This document shows positions 52,782 through 61,606 of a DNA stretch of 64,000 nt, piece after piece. Positions within the stretch are counted from its first letter, which is position 1. Every line of letters begins with the position of its first letter. The position numbers and the translations under genes are program-made. This DNA is from an uncultured Gammaproteobacteria bacterium (GTDB taxonomy: Bacteria; Pseudomonadota; Gammaproteobacteria; Pseudomonadales; Pseudohongiellaceae): assembly GCA_913060695.1 (NCBI GenBank), contig CAJXUA010000001.1, positions 1 to 64,000 of the forward strand, given 5' to 3'. The notes below the pieces were generated by a model, which did no database searches, was not told the origin of the DNA, and was given only the letters and a program-made list of their open reading frames with translations.

Positions 52782-53987
52782 TTGAGTTTGTACACTAAGC
52801 CATTTTTCCGCCTCGTCACCACGCTATTAATCGCCTCCTGTGCCTCTACGCAGGCGCTAGCGCAGGGAACGCCTGTCCAAACTACACTGGCGAATCTGGG
52901 TAGCCCCGGCACTCTTATCGATCCTCTCGAAGTGGCAATTTATGAACCGGATTTCACGGAGTATCTCACTTGGCTAGATACTGAGATCAACACCCTAGGC
53001 GTGCCTGGGGTTGCTATGGCAGTGGTCAGTTCAACTGACACCTTGGATCTGCACACATGGGGAGTGCGCACCGCTGGCGAGGATGTGCCGGTTGATGCCG
53101 ATACCCTGTTCCGCATCGCATCTGTGTCCAAGACCTTCGCAGGCGCTGTTACCGCGAAACTAGTGCACGATCGCAAACAGTCTTGGGATACCCCTATCGT
53201 GAGTATTCTGCCGCAGTACTCGATAGGCACACAGGATAGCTCGCGGGAGATGACCTTGCGCCATGTGCTAAGCCACAGCACTGGGCTCATGCCACACGCC
53301 TACTCGAATATGCTGGACTCCGGCGTTGCCTATGAAAAGATTCAAGAAAAATTTAGAGAAATCCCAACGGTTTGCCCGCCCGGGCGCTGCTATGGCTATC
53401 AGAATGTCGTGTTCTCTCTAGTCTCGGACGTAGTAGAGGTTTCCGAGCATGAGAGCTATGAGCAATATGTGCAGGAGCGCATATTCAATCCCTTAGGCAT
53501 GCACACGGCCTCGGTAGGCCTTAGCGGCTACACCGATTCGCTCAATGTCAGTTCCGCCCATCAATTTGGTGGCGAGACCTGGCGTATTGCTCGCACCAAT
53601 GCTGCCTACTACTCGGTGGGCCCTGCAGCGGGTGTCAATGCGAGCGTGAAAGACATGATCATCTGGGCGCAGGCGAATCTAGGTGCCTTCCCCGAGGTGA
53701 TGCCCAGCGATGTGCTCAGTGAGCAGCAGACACCCACGGTAGAGACTCCGCGCGGAAGCTATTTCAATCGTTGGCCCCGTCTAGACAAAGCATGGTATGG
53801 CCTGGGTTGGCGAATCTTCGACTACGCGGGTGTCCGCGTTATTCACCACGGTGGGGGAGTGCGAGGGTTTCGTTCCGAGTTGGTACTAGTGCCATCATTA
53901 GACATTGCCATGGTCGTCCTGTTTAATGGCGAGACCTCATTAGCAAACGATGTAGTACCGCATTTCTTGGACAATATCCTGCCCTAA
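52782..53987 (+). CDS. Exported serine hydrolase, class C beta-lactamase family
   Basis: A 401-residue exported enzyme of the beta-lactamase/esterase EstB group (Pfam Beta-lactamase). A signal peptide ends near ALAQG. The active-site S-x-x-K is SVSK (FRIASVSKTFAG), the Y-x-N is YQN in CYGYQNVVF, and the third motif is HHGGG. Members include peptidases, esterases and AmpC; true antibiotic resistance is not implied. TTG start, preceded by CGGAG. Repeats lie between it and the next gene. Confidence 0.92.
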   Translation: MSLYTKPFFRLVTTLLIASCASTQALAQGTPVQTTLANLGSPGTLIDPLEVAIYEPDFTEYLTWLDTEINTLGVPGVAMAVVSSTDTLDLHTWGVRTAGEDVPVDADTLFRIASVSKTFAGAVTAKLVHDRKQSWDTPIVSILPQYSIGTQDSSREMTLRHVLSHSTGLMPHAYSNMLDSGVAYEKIQEKFREIPTVCPPGRCYGYQNVVFSLVSDVVEVSEHESYEQYVQERIFNPLGMHTASVGLSGYTDSLNVSSAHQFGGETWRIARTNAAYYSVGPAAGVNASVKDMIIWAQANLGAFPEVMPSDVLSEQQTPTVETPRGSYFNRWPRLDKAWYGLGWRIFDYAGVRVIHHGGGVRGFRSELVLVPSLDIAMVVLFNGETSLANDVVPHFLDNILP

Positions 53988-53997
53988 CTAAACAACG

Positions 53998-54090
53998 TGT
54001 AGGAGCGCCTGCCCTCGCAAGGGGTCAGTGCCGCAGCAGATCATTCTTGTAGGAGCGCCTGCCCCCCCTTGCGAGGGCAGGCTCTCCTAC
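53998..54090. repeat. Pair of REP-like palindromic repeats (GTAGGAGC type)
   Basis: Two copies of TGTAGGAGCGCCTGCCC begin at 53998 and 54048. The second continues into a full hairpin, GTAGGAG...CTCCTAC with inner CCTGCC...GGCAGG, ending at 54090. The first copy also carries CTCGCAAGGGG, whose reverse complement lies in the second. They resemble the GTAGGAGC-type REP elements spread through Pseudomonas and relatives. Confidence 0.82.
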
Positions 54091-54121
54091 CATTTTTCCC
54101 AACATTTAAGAGGCCTGACCT

Positions 54122-54859
54122 TTGAACGCAGTTCATGAATTACTCAATTCCCACCGCAGTATTCGAAAATTTACCAATCAGCCTATAAGCGACGAACTCT
54201 TGGCGACTATCCTGCGCTCCGGCCAGGCCGCGGCGACCTCAAGCTTCCTACAGGGCGCCACAGTGATTCGCGTGCGCAATCCTGCCAGCCGAGAAAAGCT
54301 CGCGGCATTTGCGGGTAATCAGCCCTATGTAAGCAGCGCGGCAGAGTTCTTCGTGCTGTGCGCGGACCTCAAGCGTCCGGGTAATTGCTGCGTGCAATAT
54401 GACAAGCCCTTCGAGGGCGACTACACAGAGCATTTCATCATCGCCACCGTGGATGTGGCACTGATGGCGCAGAATATGGTGGTGGCCGCCGAGGCGGCGG
54501 GCCTAGGCATCTGCTACATCGGCGGGCTGCGTAATAATCCTCGCGATGTCTCCGACCTGTTGCAGCTACCCAAAGGCGTCTACCCAGTATTTGGGCTCTG
54601 CCTAGGCTACCCAGATCAGGATCCGGAGTGTAAACCGCGCCTGCCTTTAGAAGTCATCGTGAAGGAGGATGTCTATTCCGAAGAGGGGGATGCGCAGCGC
54701 ATTGCCGAGTACGACGAGCGAGTGCGTGAATACTACAAGCAGCGCACTGGCGGGGGGCATGGTATCGCGTGGAGCGAACAGGTAGCAACCCTGCTCAGCG
54801 AGAAGGCGCGCCCGCATATGCGCCAATTCCTCGCCGACCAAGGCTTCAAGATGAAGTAA
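54122..54859 (+). CDS. nfsA: NfsA-type FMN-dependent nitroreductase
   Basis: A 245-residue oxygen-insensitive NAD(P)H nitroreductase. The N-terminal SHRSIRKFTNQPIS binds the FMN phosphate; AATSSFLQGATVIRV and AAEAAGLGICYIGGLRNNP are typical of NfsA/FRP. The C-terminal KPRLPLEVIVKEDVY region sets NADPH use. It reduces nitroaromatics and quinones in the cytoplasm. The start is a TTG with AAGAGG about 9 bases upstream. The 3' end is close to the convergent CoA transferase. Confidence 0.93.
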   Translation: MNAVHELLNSHRSIRKFTNQPISDELLATILRSGQAAATSSFLQGATVIRVRNPASREKLAAFAGNQPYVSSAAEFFVLCADLKRPGNCCVQYDKPFEGDYTEHFIIATVDVALMAQNMVVAAEAAGLGICYIGGLRNNPRDVSDLLQLPKGVYPVFGLCLGYPDQDPECKPRLPLEVIVKEDVYSEEGDAQRIAEYDERVREYYKQRTGGGHGIAWSEQVATLLSEKARPHMRQFLADQGFKMK

Positions 54860-54864
54860 GAGCT

Positions 54865-56055
54865 TTAGACTACCCGCTCGCTACGCAGTGTTTGAATCTC
54901 CTGCTCGGAGTAACCTAACTCTGTTAAGAGCTGGTCTGTGTGTTCGCCAAGTGTTGGGGCGCGGTGCCTTATGCTTGGTGGGGTCAGAGATAGCGACACC
55001 GGTGGTCCCATCACTGGCGCAGCTTTGCTAAGACCGGGATAGTCCAAGCGGTGCAATATTCCCGTGGCTGCCACATGGGGATCGTCCAACACGTCCTGAG
55101 GCGACATCACCGGCCCGGCGGGCAGGCGCGCCTCCTCCATTTCTGTCAGAACCTGTGCAGAGCTACGCTCCGCGCACCACCTTGCCAAGCGTTCACTGAT
55201 AATCTCGCCATGGTCCCCACGGCTGATGTCATCGCGAAAGCGCGGGTCCTCTAGCCAGTGGGGTTCACCCATTAAGCTCACCCAGCGCTCGAACAGAGGG
55301 CCTCCCACACTCTGCACTAACACCCAGCCATCTTTAGTCCTAAACGTGTCTGCCGGCGCCGAAGTCTGAGAGCGGTTGAGGGTGGCTGTGCGGTTGATGG
55401 CGAGGGCGTCTTGCTCAATGGCAATGCCATTGGTGTAGGTTAGCGCCGTGTTGAATAGCGAGGCCTCTACCACTTGGCCGCGTCCAGTCTTCTGCCGCTC
55501 GAATAGTGCCGCCATGGTGCCGTAGGCGCTCAGACTCGCAGTGCCGAAGTCGACGAAGGGGGCGTAGGACTTGACTGGCTGCTCCGGCGTACCGGACATA
55601 TACATAGCCCCGGACATCGCCTGCCCGAGCCCATCGAAGCCCACGCGGTTGCTATAGGGCCCGCCGCTACCAAAGGCTGAGATGAGGGTCAGGATAATAT
55701 CGGGCCGCACGGCGCGCAGACTCTCGTAGTCTAAGCCCATTGCTTTCAAGGTGTCGGGCGGCAAGTTTGCAATCACGACATCGGCGCTGGCCACGAGTTT
55801 GCGTACTATCTCTTGCCCCTTTGGCTTCATAGGGTTCAAAGTCATGCCAAGCTTATTGCGACCAACTTGCATGAATAGTGCGCCATCACCCTGTTCGCTG
55901 ATGGGGGAGAGGAAACGGTCCTCACTCCCTTTTACCTTCTCAATGCGGATGACCTCGGCGCCCAGATCGGCCAGAAGACTGGCGCAGAATGGACCGGCAA
56001 TATAGCGACCGAAGTCCAAAACTCGGATGCCTTCTAGCACTTTATTAGATGTCAT
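54865..56055 (-). CDS. CaiB/BaiF family CoA transferase
   Basis: A 396-residue class III CoA transferase opening with LEGIRVLDFGRYIAGPFCASLLADLGAEVIRIEKV. The catalytic aspartate is in YAPFVDFGTASLSAYGTMAAL. It differs clearly from the member at 37209, so they are not recent duplicates. The substrate is unknown. It is divergent from the zinc-finger gene at 56328. Confidence 0.94.
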   Translation of the reverse strand: MTSNKVLEGIRVLDFGRYIAGPFCASLLADLGAEVIRIEKVKGSEDRFLSPISEQGDGALFMQVGRNKLGMTLNPMKPKGQEIVRKLVASADVVIANLPPDTLKAMGLDYESLRAVRPDIILTLISAFGSGGPYSNRVGFDGLGQAMSGAMYMSGTPEQPVKSYAPFVDFGTASLSAYGTMAALFERQKTGRGQVVEASLFNTALTYTNGIAIEQDALAINRTATLNRSQTSAPADTFRTKDGWVLVQSVGGPLFERWVSLMGEPHWLEDPRFRDDISRGDHGEIISERLARWCAERSSAQVLTEMEEARLPAGPVMSPQDVLDDPHVAATGILHRLDYPGLSKAAPVMGPPVSLSLTPPSIRHRAPTLGEHTDQLLTELGYSEQEIQTLRSERVV

Positions 56056-56327
56056 GCGGTACTCCCCCCCGGAGTGATAATGTGAATTAGCGACGGAATA
56101 TTAGCATAGCCTTTGGATCACTGAGCTTTTGTGAATACTTGATGGAGGTCACAAATTTAGCCGTAGTGGCCAAAATGGGCGAGCTTTTTGTGAGCATGTT
56201 AACAACATAGAACCCTAGCAAAGCCCATAATCACCCCAAGTCGAGAAGAAAGTAGTTACCTCCGACTCGTCGAGCCGCAGTACCGACACAGTAATCGCCT
56301 CAACTAGAGACTGAAGGAGCCAACGCC

Positions 56328-56504
56328 ATGAGTGCAGACATTCAACATATTCGTAACGTGCAAGCTTATCGTGAGCTGTTGGCGATTCTGCAGAAACCTT
56401 ATCAAGACGTATGTCTAGTTTGCGAAGGCACAGGCAAGGTGTCTAACTCGCACGTCTGCCTGACCTGTAAGGGCAGTGGCCATCGCTGGTTGAAACTCAT
56501 CTAA
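56328..56504 (+). CDS. Small DnaJ-type zinc-finger protein, 58 residues
   Basis: A very short gene with a strong ribosome-binding site (GAAGGAG, about 8 bases before ATG). The product has about 27 residues of helix, then two CxxCxGxG-type motifs, CLVCEGTGKV and CLTCKGSGHR, which would bind one zinc as in the DnaJ cysteine-rich domain. It ends RWLKLI. It has no J domain, so it is a free-standing zinc module. A role as a small chaperone-like or redox protein is possible; no function is known to me. It stands alone between two unrelated genes. Confidence 0.8.
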   Translation: MSADIQHIRNVQAYRELLAILQKPYQDVCLVCEGTGKVSNSHVCLTCKGSGHRWLKLI

Positions 56505-56632
56505 GCTGCTCCCTAGGCGGGGCCATCAATGTGCCTCGCCATTGCACTCGATTCTAGCCATCTGTTAATCCCCCATCCCTTCCTCTACAATGAATCTCAA
56601 AACGAATTCGACCGCACAGAGGGTTAACGCAA

Positions 56633-57355
56633 ATGCGCTATATCGGTTCTTTACTACTTGTCCTTTCCAGCTCTTTCCTAATCTCCTCCACTAGCCTTGC
56701 CCAGACCGCTCCGGACGACGCCTATATTTATGCTCCCGAGCGCAGCACTGGGGGTATTGGTCGGTTCTATATGGGGCGAGAAATCTCTGGCGTGATGGGC
56801 TACCAAGCCGCGCAGTGGCTGGAGCGCCCAGAGCGTATTCAGGAGGAAATGCCCGATGAGATGGTGGCGAATCTAAAGCTGCGGCCTACTGATGTCGTTG
56901 CCGATATCGGTGCAGGTTCTGGCTATTACACGTTTCGCATGGCGGAACTGGTGCCTCAGGGCAAAGTCTTAGCGGTCGATATTCAGCCACAGATGCTGGA
57001 GATGATCGAGGAGAGAAAGAGTGCGGAGATGGTCAGCAATGTCGAGGGTATCCTCGGTGACATCGACGACACCCATTTACCTGCCGATCAAGTCGACCTC
57101 GTCTTGCTCGTGGATGCCTATCACGAGTTCTCCCATCCTTGGGAAATGATGAGCAGCATCGTGGAAGGCTTGAAGAGTGGTGGCCGTGTTGTGCTGCTCG
57201 AGTATCGCGCCGAAGACGCCAGCATCCCTATTCGTCCGCATCACAAGATGACGCAGGATCAGGTGAAGCGCGAAATGGCAGTATTCGATATGGAATTTAT
57301 CGAAACGCTAGACTTCTTACCTTGGCAGCACATGATGTTCTTCGCCAAGAAATAA
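56633..57355 (+). CDS. Exported class I SAM-dependent methyltransferase-like protein
   Basis: A 240-residue protein with a signal peptide (MRYIGSLLLVLSSSFLISST, cut near SLAQ) and a Rossmann methyltransferase fold: VVADIGAGSGYYTFRMAEL is motif I, VLAVDIQPQMLEMIEER the second strand, DLVLLVDAYHEFSHP motif IV. SAM is not normally found in the periplasm, so either this member is retained inside or it uses the fold otherwise. The histidine in AYHEF and the C-terminal HMMFFAKK are typical of this exported family. Convergent with the globin gene. Confidence 0.88.
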   Translation: MRYIGSLLLVLSSSFLISSTSLAQTAPDDAYIYAPERSTGGIGRFYMGREISGVMGYQAAQWLERPERIQEEMPDEMVANLKLRPTDVVADIGAGSGYYTFRMAELVPQGKVLAVDIQPQMLEMIEERKSAEMVSNVEGILGDIDDTHLPADQVDLVLLVDAYHEFSHPWEMMSSIVEGLKSGGRVVLLEYRAEDASIPIRPHHKMTQDQVKREMAVFDMEFIETLDFLPWQHMMFFAKK

Positions 57356-57367
57356 TGCCCCACTAGA

Positions 57368-57814
57368 TCACATCTGGATGATTTGCTCGCGCAGTTCGGC
57401 CATACGCGCGAGCAGTCGATTCTGCGTGCCGATAGCGATGCCCGCTTTGTTCATCGCCGCCATCAAGTCCTCAACGATCGCGTTGAAAGCAGCAACTGTC
57501 ACATTCATACCCACATGAGTATCGATAAGCGTGTCGCCGGTGTATACACAAGGCCCATCGGTGAGCATGCACAGATGCTCGATAAAGAATTGCCGGAAGC
57601 GATCGACATTGGCGTCTTCGAAATAGGCGATAACGCGATCGTCATAGGCGATCTCCATAATGAAATTATCAGCAATTTCTTCAACGCCAGCTTCTCCGCC
57701 TAATGCGGTGTAGAGGTTTTCTGTGTCTTGCGTTCCACTACAGGCGCTCAACAATGCCGCCAGAGTCAGCGCGTAGAAACTCTTGCTAAAGGAAAACTCG
57801 CTAATGACGCTCAC
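57368..57814 (-). CDS. Lipoprotein-type truncated hemoglobin (group I)
   Basis: A 148-residue protein with a lipoprotein signal (LTLAALLSAC, lipobox LLSAC) followed by a group I truncated globin: NLYTALGGEAGVEEIADNF, then DTHVGMNVT with the likely proximal histidine, and AFNAIVEDLMAAMNKAGI. A heme protein on the periplasmic face of a membrane could handle NO or O2 or move electrons. The GTG start follows the stop of the upstream gene with no gap (TAG then GTG). Last gene of the cupredoxin-DUF3034-globin group. Confidence 0.9.
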   Translation of the reverse strand: MSVISEFSFSKSFYALTLAALLSACSGTQDTENLYTALGGEAGVEEIADNFIMEIAYDDRVIAYFEDANVDRFRQFFIEHLCMLTDGPCVYTGDTLIDTHVGMNVTVAAFNAIVEDLMAAMNKAGIAIGTQNRLLARMAELREQIIQM

Positions 57815-58654
57815 CTATAGGGCTCCCTGTATCGAAAGATAAAAACCGTTTTGTTGCGCAGCGCCGGCGATCTCGCCCAGCATGACATAGGCCCCAGTGA
57901 CCGAGAAATGTTTGTTGGGGAACCAAGCCACGAAAACATCGGTCGCCTCGTCTTCGCGCAATGCACTTAGATTGTCTGGCTTTTGTCGATACTCCGCACC
58001 GATAGCGATGCTGCGGGTTAAGAACATGGCGGCAGCGACTTCGACCTGCACGCGGGTATCGCGATCGTCGCCGCCATAGCCTAAGAGTCCATACTGATTT
58101 GCCTTCGAATAGCGTAGGTTCACGTTGAGCATGCTTGTGCGATGGAAGGGGCCGTCTATCCAAGCTCGCGCCGCACTAACATACAAGTCTGTGCCATTGT
58201 CATCCACAGCTCCTACAGCTCGTGCTGTAGCGGGGTCGAGTAGCCGATTGCGCTCAATGCCAGCGGCGATTTGCGGCAACTTCCCGTAAAGCAGATCCCC
58301 GGCGACGCGTACTTTAAGGCCGTATTTGTCTTGTGCAATCTGCGCGTCATTGGCTTTTATGGTGAAGCGCTGTCGCGCATAGGACAGCTCGACGCGGTCG
58401 TTAAAATTCACAGCAGCGCCTGCTACCTCCAAAGTGAAGTCGTCGAGATCGGTGTAGGTAGTGAACGCCGTGAAGCCTCGTTGTTGTTCCGAGGCAAGGC
58501 TAGTCAGAGTCGCCCACGCTATAAGCCCGCCGCCGCCTGCGCCACTGACAGAGCTAACGCCGCCGGTGCCTTTAATGCGGCCATCCGCATGTGCGCTGAC
58601 GCAGGGGACAAATAGGCTAACAAGGAGTAGGTAGGGAGCAATAGAGAGTTTCAT
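57815..58654 (-). CDS. DUF3034-family outer-membrane-type protein
   Basis: A 279-residue exported protein of the DUF3034 family, with a signal peptide ending near SAHAD and the glycine-rich family opening RIKGTGGVSSVSGAGGGGLIAWA. The rest is alternating beta-type sequence ending in QNGFYLSIQGAL, consistent with a small outer-membrane barrel. The start at 58654 is 5 bases after the stop of the gene before it; the frame is open further up, but that part lies inside the neighbour. Function unknown. DUF3034 genes often sit beside the methylamine-utilisation-like cupredoxin, as here. Confidence 0.88.
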   Translation of the reverse strand: MKLSIAPYLLLVSLFVPCVSAHADGRIKGTGGVSSVSGAGGGGLIAWATLTSLASEQQRGFTAFTTYTDLDDFTLEVAGAAVNFNDRVELSYARQRFTIKANDAQIAQDKYGLKVRVAGDLLYGKLPQIAAGIERNRLLDPATARAVGAVDDNGTDLYVSAARAWIDGPFHRTSMLNVNLRYSKANQYGLLGYGGDDRDTRVQVEVAAAMFLTRSIAIGAEYRQKPDNLSALREDEATDVFVAWFPNKHFSVTGAYVMLGEIAGAAQQNGFYLSIQGAL

Positions 58655-58658
58655 TGTA

Positions 58659-59303
58659 TTAATCACGTAGTGCTCTAAAGCCGAAGACACGTTCCGGATT
58701 GTTAATATTGAGTTGAACCTCCAGGGTGCCACCTTCATTCACAGAGGCAGTGCTCACCTCACGCCGATTGTCTTTGTCGGTCGACCATGGATGCCAGATA
58801 ACTATCTGCTCTGGTATGGCGCTTTGATTAAAGCGCACTAAACCGCTCGCATCGCTAACGGAGAAGTTTTGCCACTCACTAACGTAGATGTAACCCACCA
58901 TGCTGTCGTGAATATTACAGCCTAGCACCGCTATCCCGGACTGATCGAACGTGACTGGCGCCCCGGGGGAATCGGCATAGAGTTCCGTAGAGAATTGCTT
59001 TATCGCGGAGAAGGAATAAACGTGATGACGGATATTATCGTTGTTCGGAAAATTCACGCTCTGCCCTTTTTGAATGGCGACTACCATGGGCACAAAGCGT
59101 TTGTTTACCTGGTCGATGATAGCGATCTCCGACGAGGCCTCCGTAATCGCAGCTCCCGGGCTCTCGACTACTACATTGGCAACCGGCATGCCTTGTTGGT
59201 CAACCACTAATACGGCAAACTCCGCGGCGGAGACGTACGCTGCGGGTAGTCCAAGCACACAGAGAAAGGAGATAAACAGGGCAGGCAATTTTCTCGAGAT
59301 CAT
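58659..59303 (-). CDS. Cupredoxin-like protein (methylamine-utilisation-protein family)
   Basis: A 214-residue exported protein with a signal peptide ending near YVSAAE. It has a cupredoxin fold: one histidine in NIRHHVYSF and the cluster GCNIHDSMVGYIYV supply the cysteine, histidine and methionine of a type 1 copper site (C-x2-H-x2-M). Proteins like this are often labelled methylamine utilisation protein, but no methylamine genes are here, so that label should not be taken as function. Electron transfer in the periplasm is likely. First gene of a tight three-gene unit with the DUF3034 protein and the globin. Confidence 0.88.
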   Translation of the reverse strand: MISRKLPALFISFLCVLGLPAAYVSAAEFAVLVVDQQGMPVANVVVESPGAAITEASSEIAIIDQVNKRFVPMVVAIQKGQSVNFPNNDNIRHHVYSFSAIKQFSTELYADSPGAPVTFDQSGIAVLGCNIHDSMVGYIYVSEWQNFSVSDASGLVRFNQSAIPEQIVIWHPWSTDKDNRREVSTASVNEGGTLEVQLNINNPERVFGFRALRD

Positions 59304-59367
59304 GTTTTCCTAGTGAGAGCGTAGTTCAAGACTTATTAGTGTTTCTAAGCGATACAGCATGAAAATA

Positions 59368-59389
59368 GGCGCAATGCTGCCATTGCGCC
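59368..59389 (-). terminator. Hairpin terminator after the second TonB-dependent receptor
   Basis: A perfect 9-bp stem GGCGCAATG / CATTGCGCC with a 4-base loop. On the minus strand it is followed by TATTTTC, a short U-rich tract. It lies 82 bases beyond the receptor stop and before the cupredoxin gene. Confidence 0.7.
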
Positions 59390-59470
59390 CATTGTCGGCA
59401 TTGTACGTTGTAGCCAGAGAATTGGATCTTAAAATTTAAAATCTATTCGCTGGGCTAATCACCTTAGGTT

Positions 59471-61606
59471 CTAGAAAGTAGTTCGAATCCTTAGCGCGAC
59501 CTTCTGACCGCCGCCTGAGGAACAGGAGTCTTCGATCTCCGACAGTCTGCCCGCACTGACTAGGCCGTCATAGCGATAACGGTCACGACAAAATTCCGTT
59601 CCCAAGGTATTCATGGACTCTAAGCGGAACGTGATGTTCTCGAAGGCAACCTTAGAGACAAACAGCTGCAATTGAGGGCCCGGCAGGTATTGCTCAATGG
59701 TATCTACGTCGACGTTTTTCTCGCCACCACTAATCTCTTGGCTGAATTTGAAGCCATAGTTGAGGCCGTACTCTGGAATGTCGTGGCTGAAACCTAGCTC
59801 GACGTTGCCGCGTCGATTGAAGCGGCGATCGCTGCCGATAATCGGGTCATAGACACTTGAGTCGAATATGTTCACGGCGCTAGTGACAAGCGCATCGGGC
59901 ATACCAAGGAACGCGAGTCGCGTGCTGGCATCGATAAAAATACCATAACGCTTGCCGCTACCGATGTTGCCAGTCGTGGACTGTGGGTCTGCTGGGTCGC
60001 TAGAGACGTTGATCTTGCCAATGATATCGTCGATGTCACGATAGAACAGGCGTGAATTCACGACACCGCCATCGTTAGGCAAGCGATACTGCAAACCGAG
60101 CTCGTAGCGCATCTCCTTTTCTTGGCTTAGGTCTGGGTTGCCAGCGTAAGTGTCTTTGGATGGGTCGGAATTGTTGGTCGTAGCCGTGAAGCTCGCGAAG
60201 CTTAATTGCGAAACAGCCCGCTCAGCCGTAGCGCGAAGCTGCACTGAAGGATTGAGATCGTAGCGGTAGTCGACTTTCGGGCGCAGGAAGCCGAAGTCGC
60301 GGCTGCGCTTCGCAGTACCCGATTGCTCGATAGTCGATGCCTCGTATAACAAGGTGCTCTCTAAGGTCATCTTGTCGTTGAGGGTCCAGTTGTGAACAGC
60401 AAAAGTCTCGTAACGCATCTCCTCAACAGTGGAGCCAGGGTTTGATGAGCTGAGAACGGGCGGAAGATCTCCATAGCTGGACGAAGGAGTGCCGGAAACG
60501 CCGGACGAACCAAGATAGAGTTCGGTGTCCAGAATCGTCTGGGCGCGCTCAAGGCCTAGTTGCATATCGTGGCCTTCGGTGATGCCCCAGCTATAACTCG
60601 CCTGAGCAATGCGCTCGCGTGTGCGCCTATTGGATTGCAGATACTGAGTCTTGTCCCGCGCATTATCGGTAGTCGTGAAGCGTTCGCGAGTTGAGTTGCG
60701 GATCTCTTCATTGCTGATAGCGAGTAGTTGGAAGCGGCTGCCATTGACGAAGCTATGTTCGTAATTGCCACCGATCTCCCAATTTGATTGCTCGTTGTCG
60801 GTTGCTTCTAACACAGAGCTATAGGGGGTGAAGAGGTCAGTGCGGGCAAAGGTGTCGCGGTCTACTTCCGAAGGGTGGGAGGCATCCGAGAAAAGGGAAT
60901 TGAACTGAATGCGGTCCCGTGCAAAGTCGTAGCCAAGATTCATACTGGCTTCGACGGAGTCTTGGTCACGGAAATTGGACTCTCTCACGATTTCTGTCAG
61001 TGTCATATCGGGGTTGTAGTTGAACTCTTCGCGGCTGTAGCCGTTATAACGAGGATCTAACTTAAGCCCGAATAGATAATTGAGATTGCCAGTCTGACCA
61101 CCGTAGGCGATCGAGGCACCTGGGTCGATCGTGTCATCGGCGTGGTAGTCCATGTTGACTTCTGCGGACAGGCTCGAGCGGGAGGAGGCCTCCTTCAATA
61201 CGATGTTCACCACTTGGCTGGCGCCGCGAACGTCGAGTTCTGCAGAGCTACCACGAATGATCTCGATCCTATCCACTTGGTCGGCAGCGATTCTGCTCAG
61301 TTGATCGTTTGCCGAATTGTCTTTGCCTGCGATGCGCTTACCATTGATCAGCAAGTCTCCACCGGAGCCTAGGCCGCGGCCACCAGAGCCGCCACGCAGG
61401 TTGACGCCCGGGATGCGCGTGATCATGTCATTGGCGGAAACCGGTGTATATTGCTCGAAGAAGTTTGCTTCGTAGACAATGGTCGAGTTCTCGCTATTAG
61501 TCTCTTGAGCGTGCCCGAGCGTAGTGCCGATCAATGCGAGTGTGAGTGCGGAAAGGCGTAAACTGTTGCGGATAAAAGGCTGTAAAAATAGATGCCCAAT
61601 TGTCAT
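59471..61606 (-). CDS. TonB-dependent outer-membrane receptor
   Basis: A 711-residue receptor with a signal peptide ending near LGHAQ and a plug domain (YTPVSANDMITRIPGVNLRGGSGGRGLGSGGDLLINGKRIAG, then IRGSSAELDVRGASQVVNIVLK), followed by a barrel ending in GGGQKVALRIRTTF. The plug style is that of receptors whose TonB box is short or degenerate. CCGGAG precedes the ATG. No PhoB-like 11-base repeats and no convincing Fur box are upstream, so the ligand and control are unknown. A cysteine pair lies near the C-terminus (EFCRDRYRYD...EDSCSSG). Confidence 0.92.
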   Translation of the reverse strand: MTIGHLFLQPFIRNSLRLSALTLALIGTTLGHAQETNSENSTIVYEANFFEQYTPVSANDMITRIPGVNLRGGSGGRGLGSGGDLLINGKRIAGKDNSANDQLSRIAADQVDRIEIIRGSSAELDVRGASQVVNIVLKEASSRSSLSAEVNMDYHADDTIDPGASIAYGGQTGNLNYLFGLKLDPRYNGYSREEFNYNPDMTLTEIVRESNFRDQDSVEASMNLGYDFARDRIQFNSLFSDASHPSEVDRDTFARTDLFTPYSSVLEATDNEQSNWEIGGNYEHSFVNGSRFQLLAISNEEIRNSTRERFTTTDNARDKTQYLQSNRRTRERIAQASYSWGITEGHDMQLGLERAQTILDTELYLGSSGVSGTPSSSYGDLPPVLSSSNPGSTVEEMRYETFAVHNWTLNDKMTLESTLLYEASTIEQSGTAKRSRDFGFLRPKVDYRYDLNPSVQLRATAERAVSQLSFASFTATTNNSDPSKDTYAGNPDLSQEKEMRYELGLQYRLPNDGGVVNSRLFYRDIDDIIGKINVSSDPADPQSTTGNIGSGKRYGIFIDASTRLAFLGMPDALVTSAVNIFDSSVYDPIIGSDRRFNRRGNVELGFSHDIPEYGLNYGFKFSQEISGGEKNVDVDTIEQYLPGPQLQLFVSKVAFENITFRLESMNTLGTEFCRDRYRYDGLVSAGRLSEIEDSCSSGGGQKVALRIRTTF

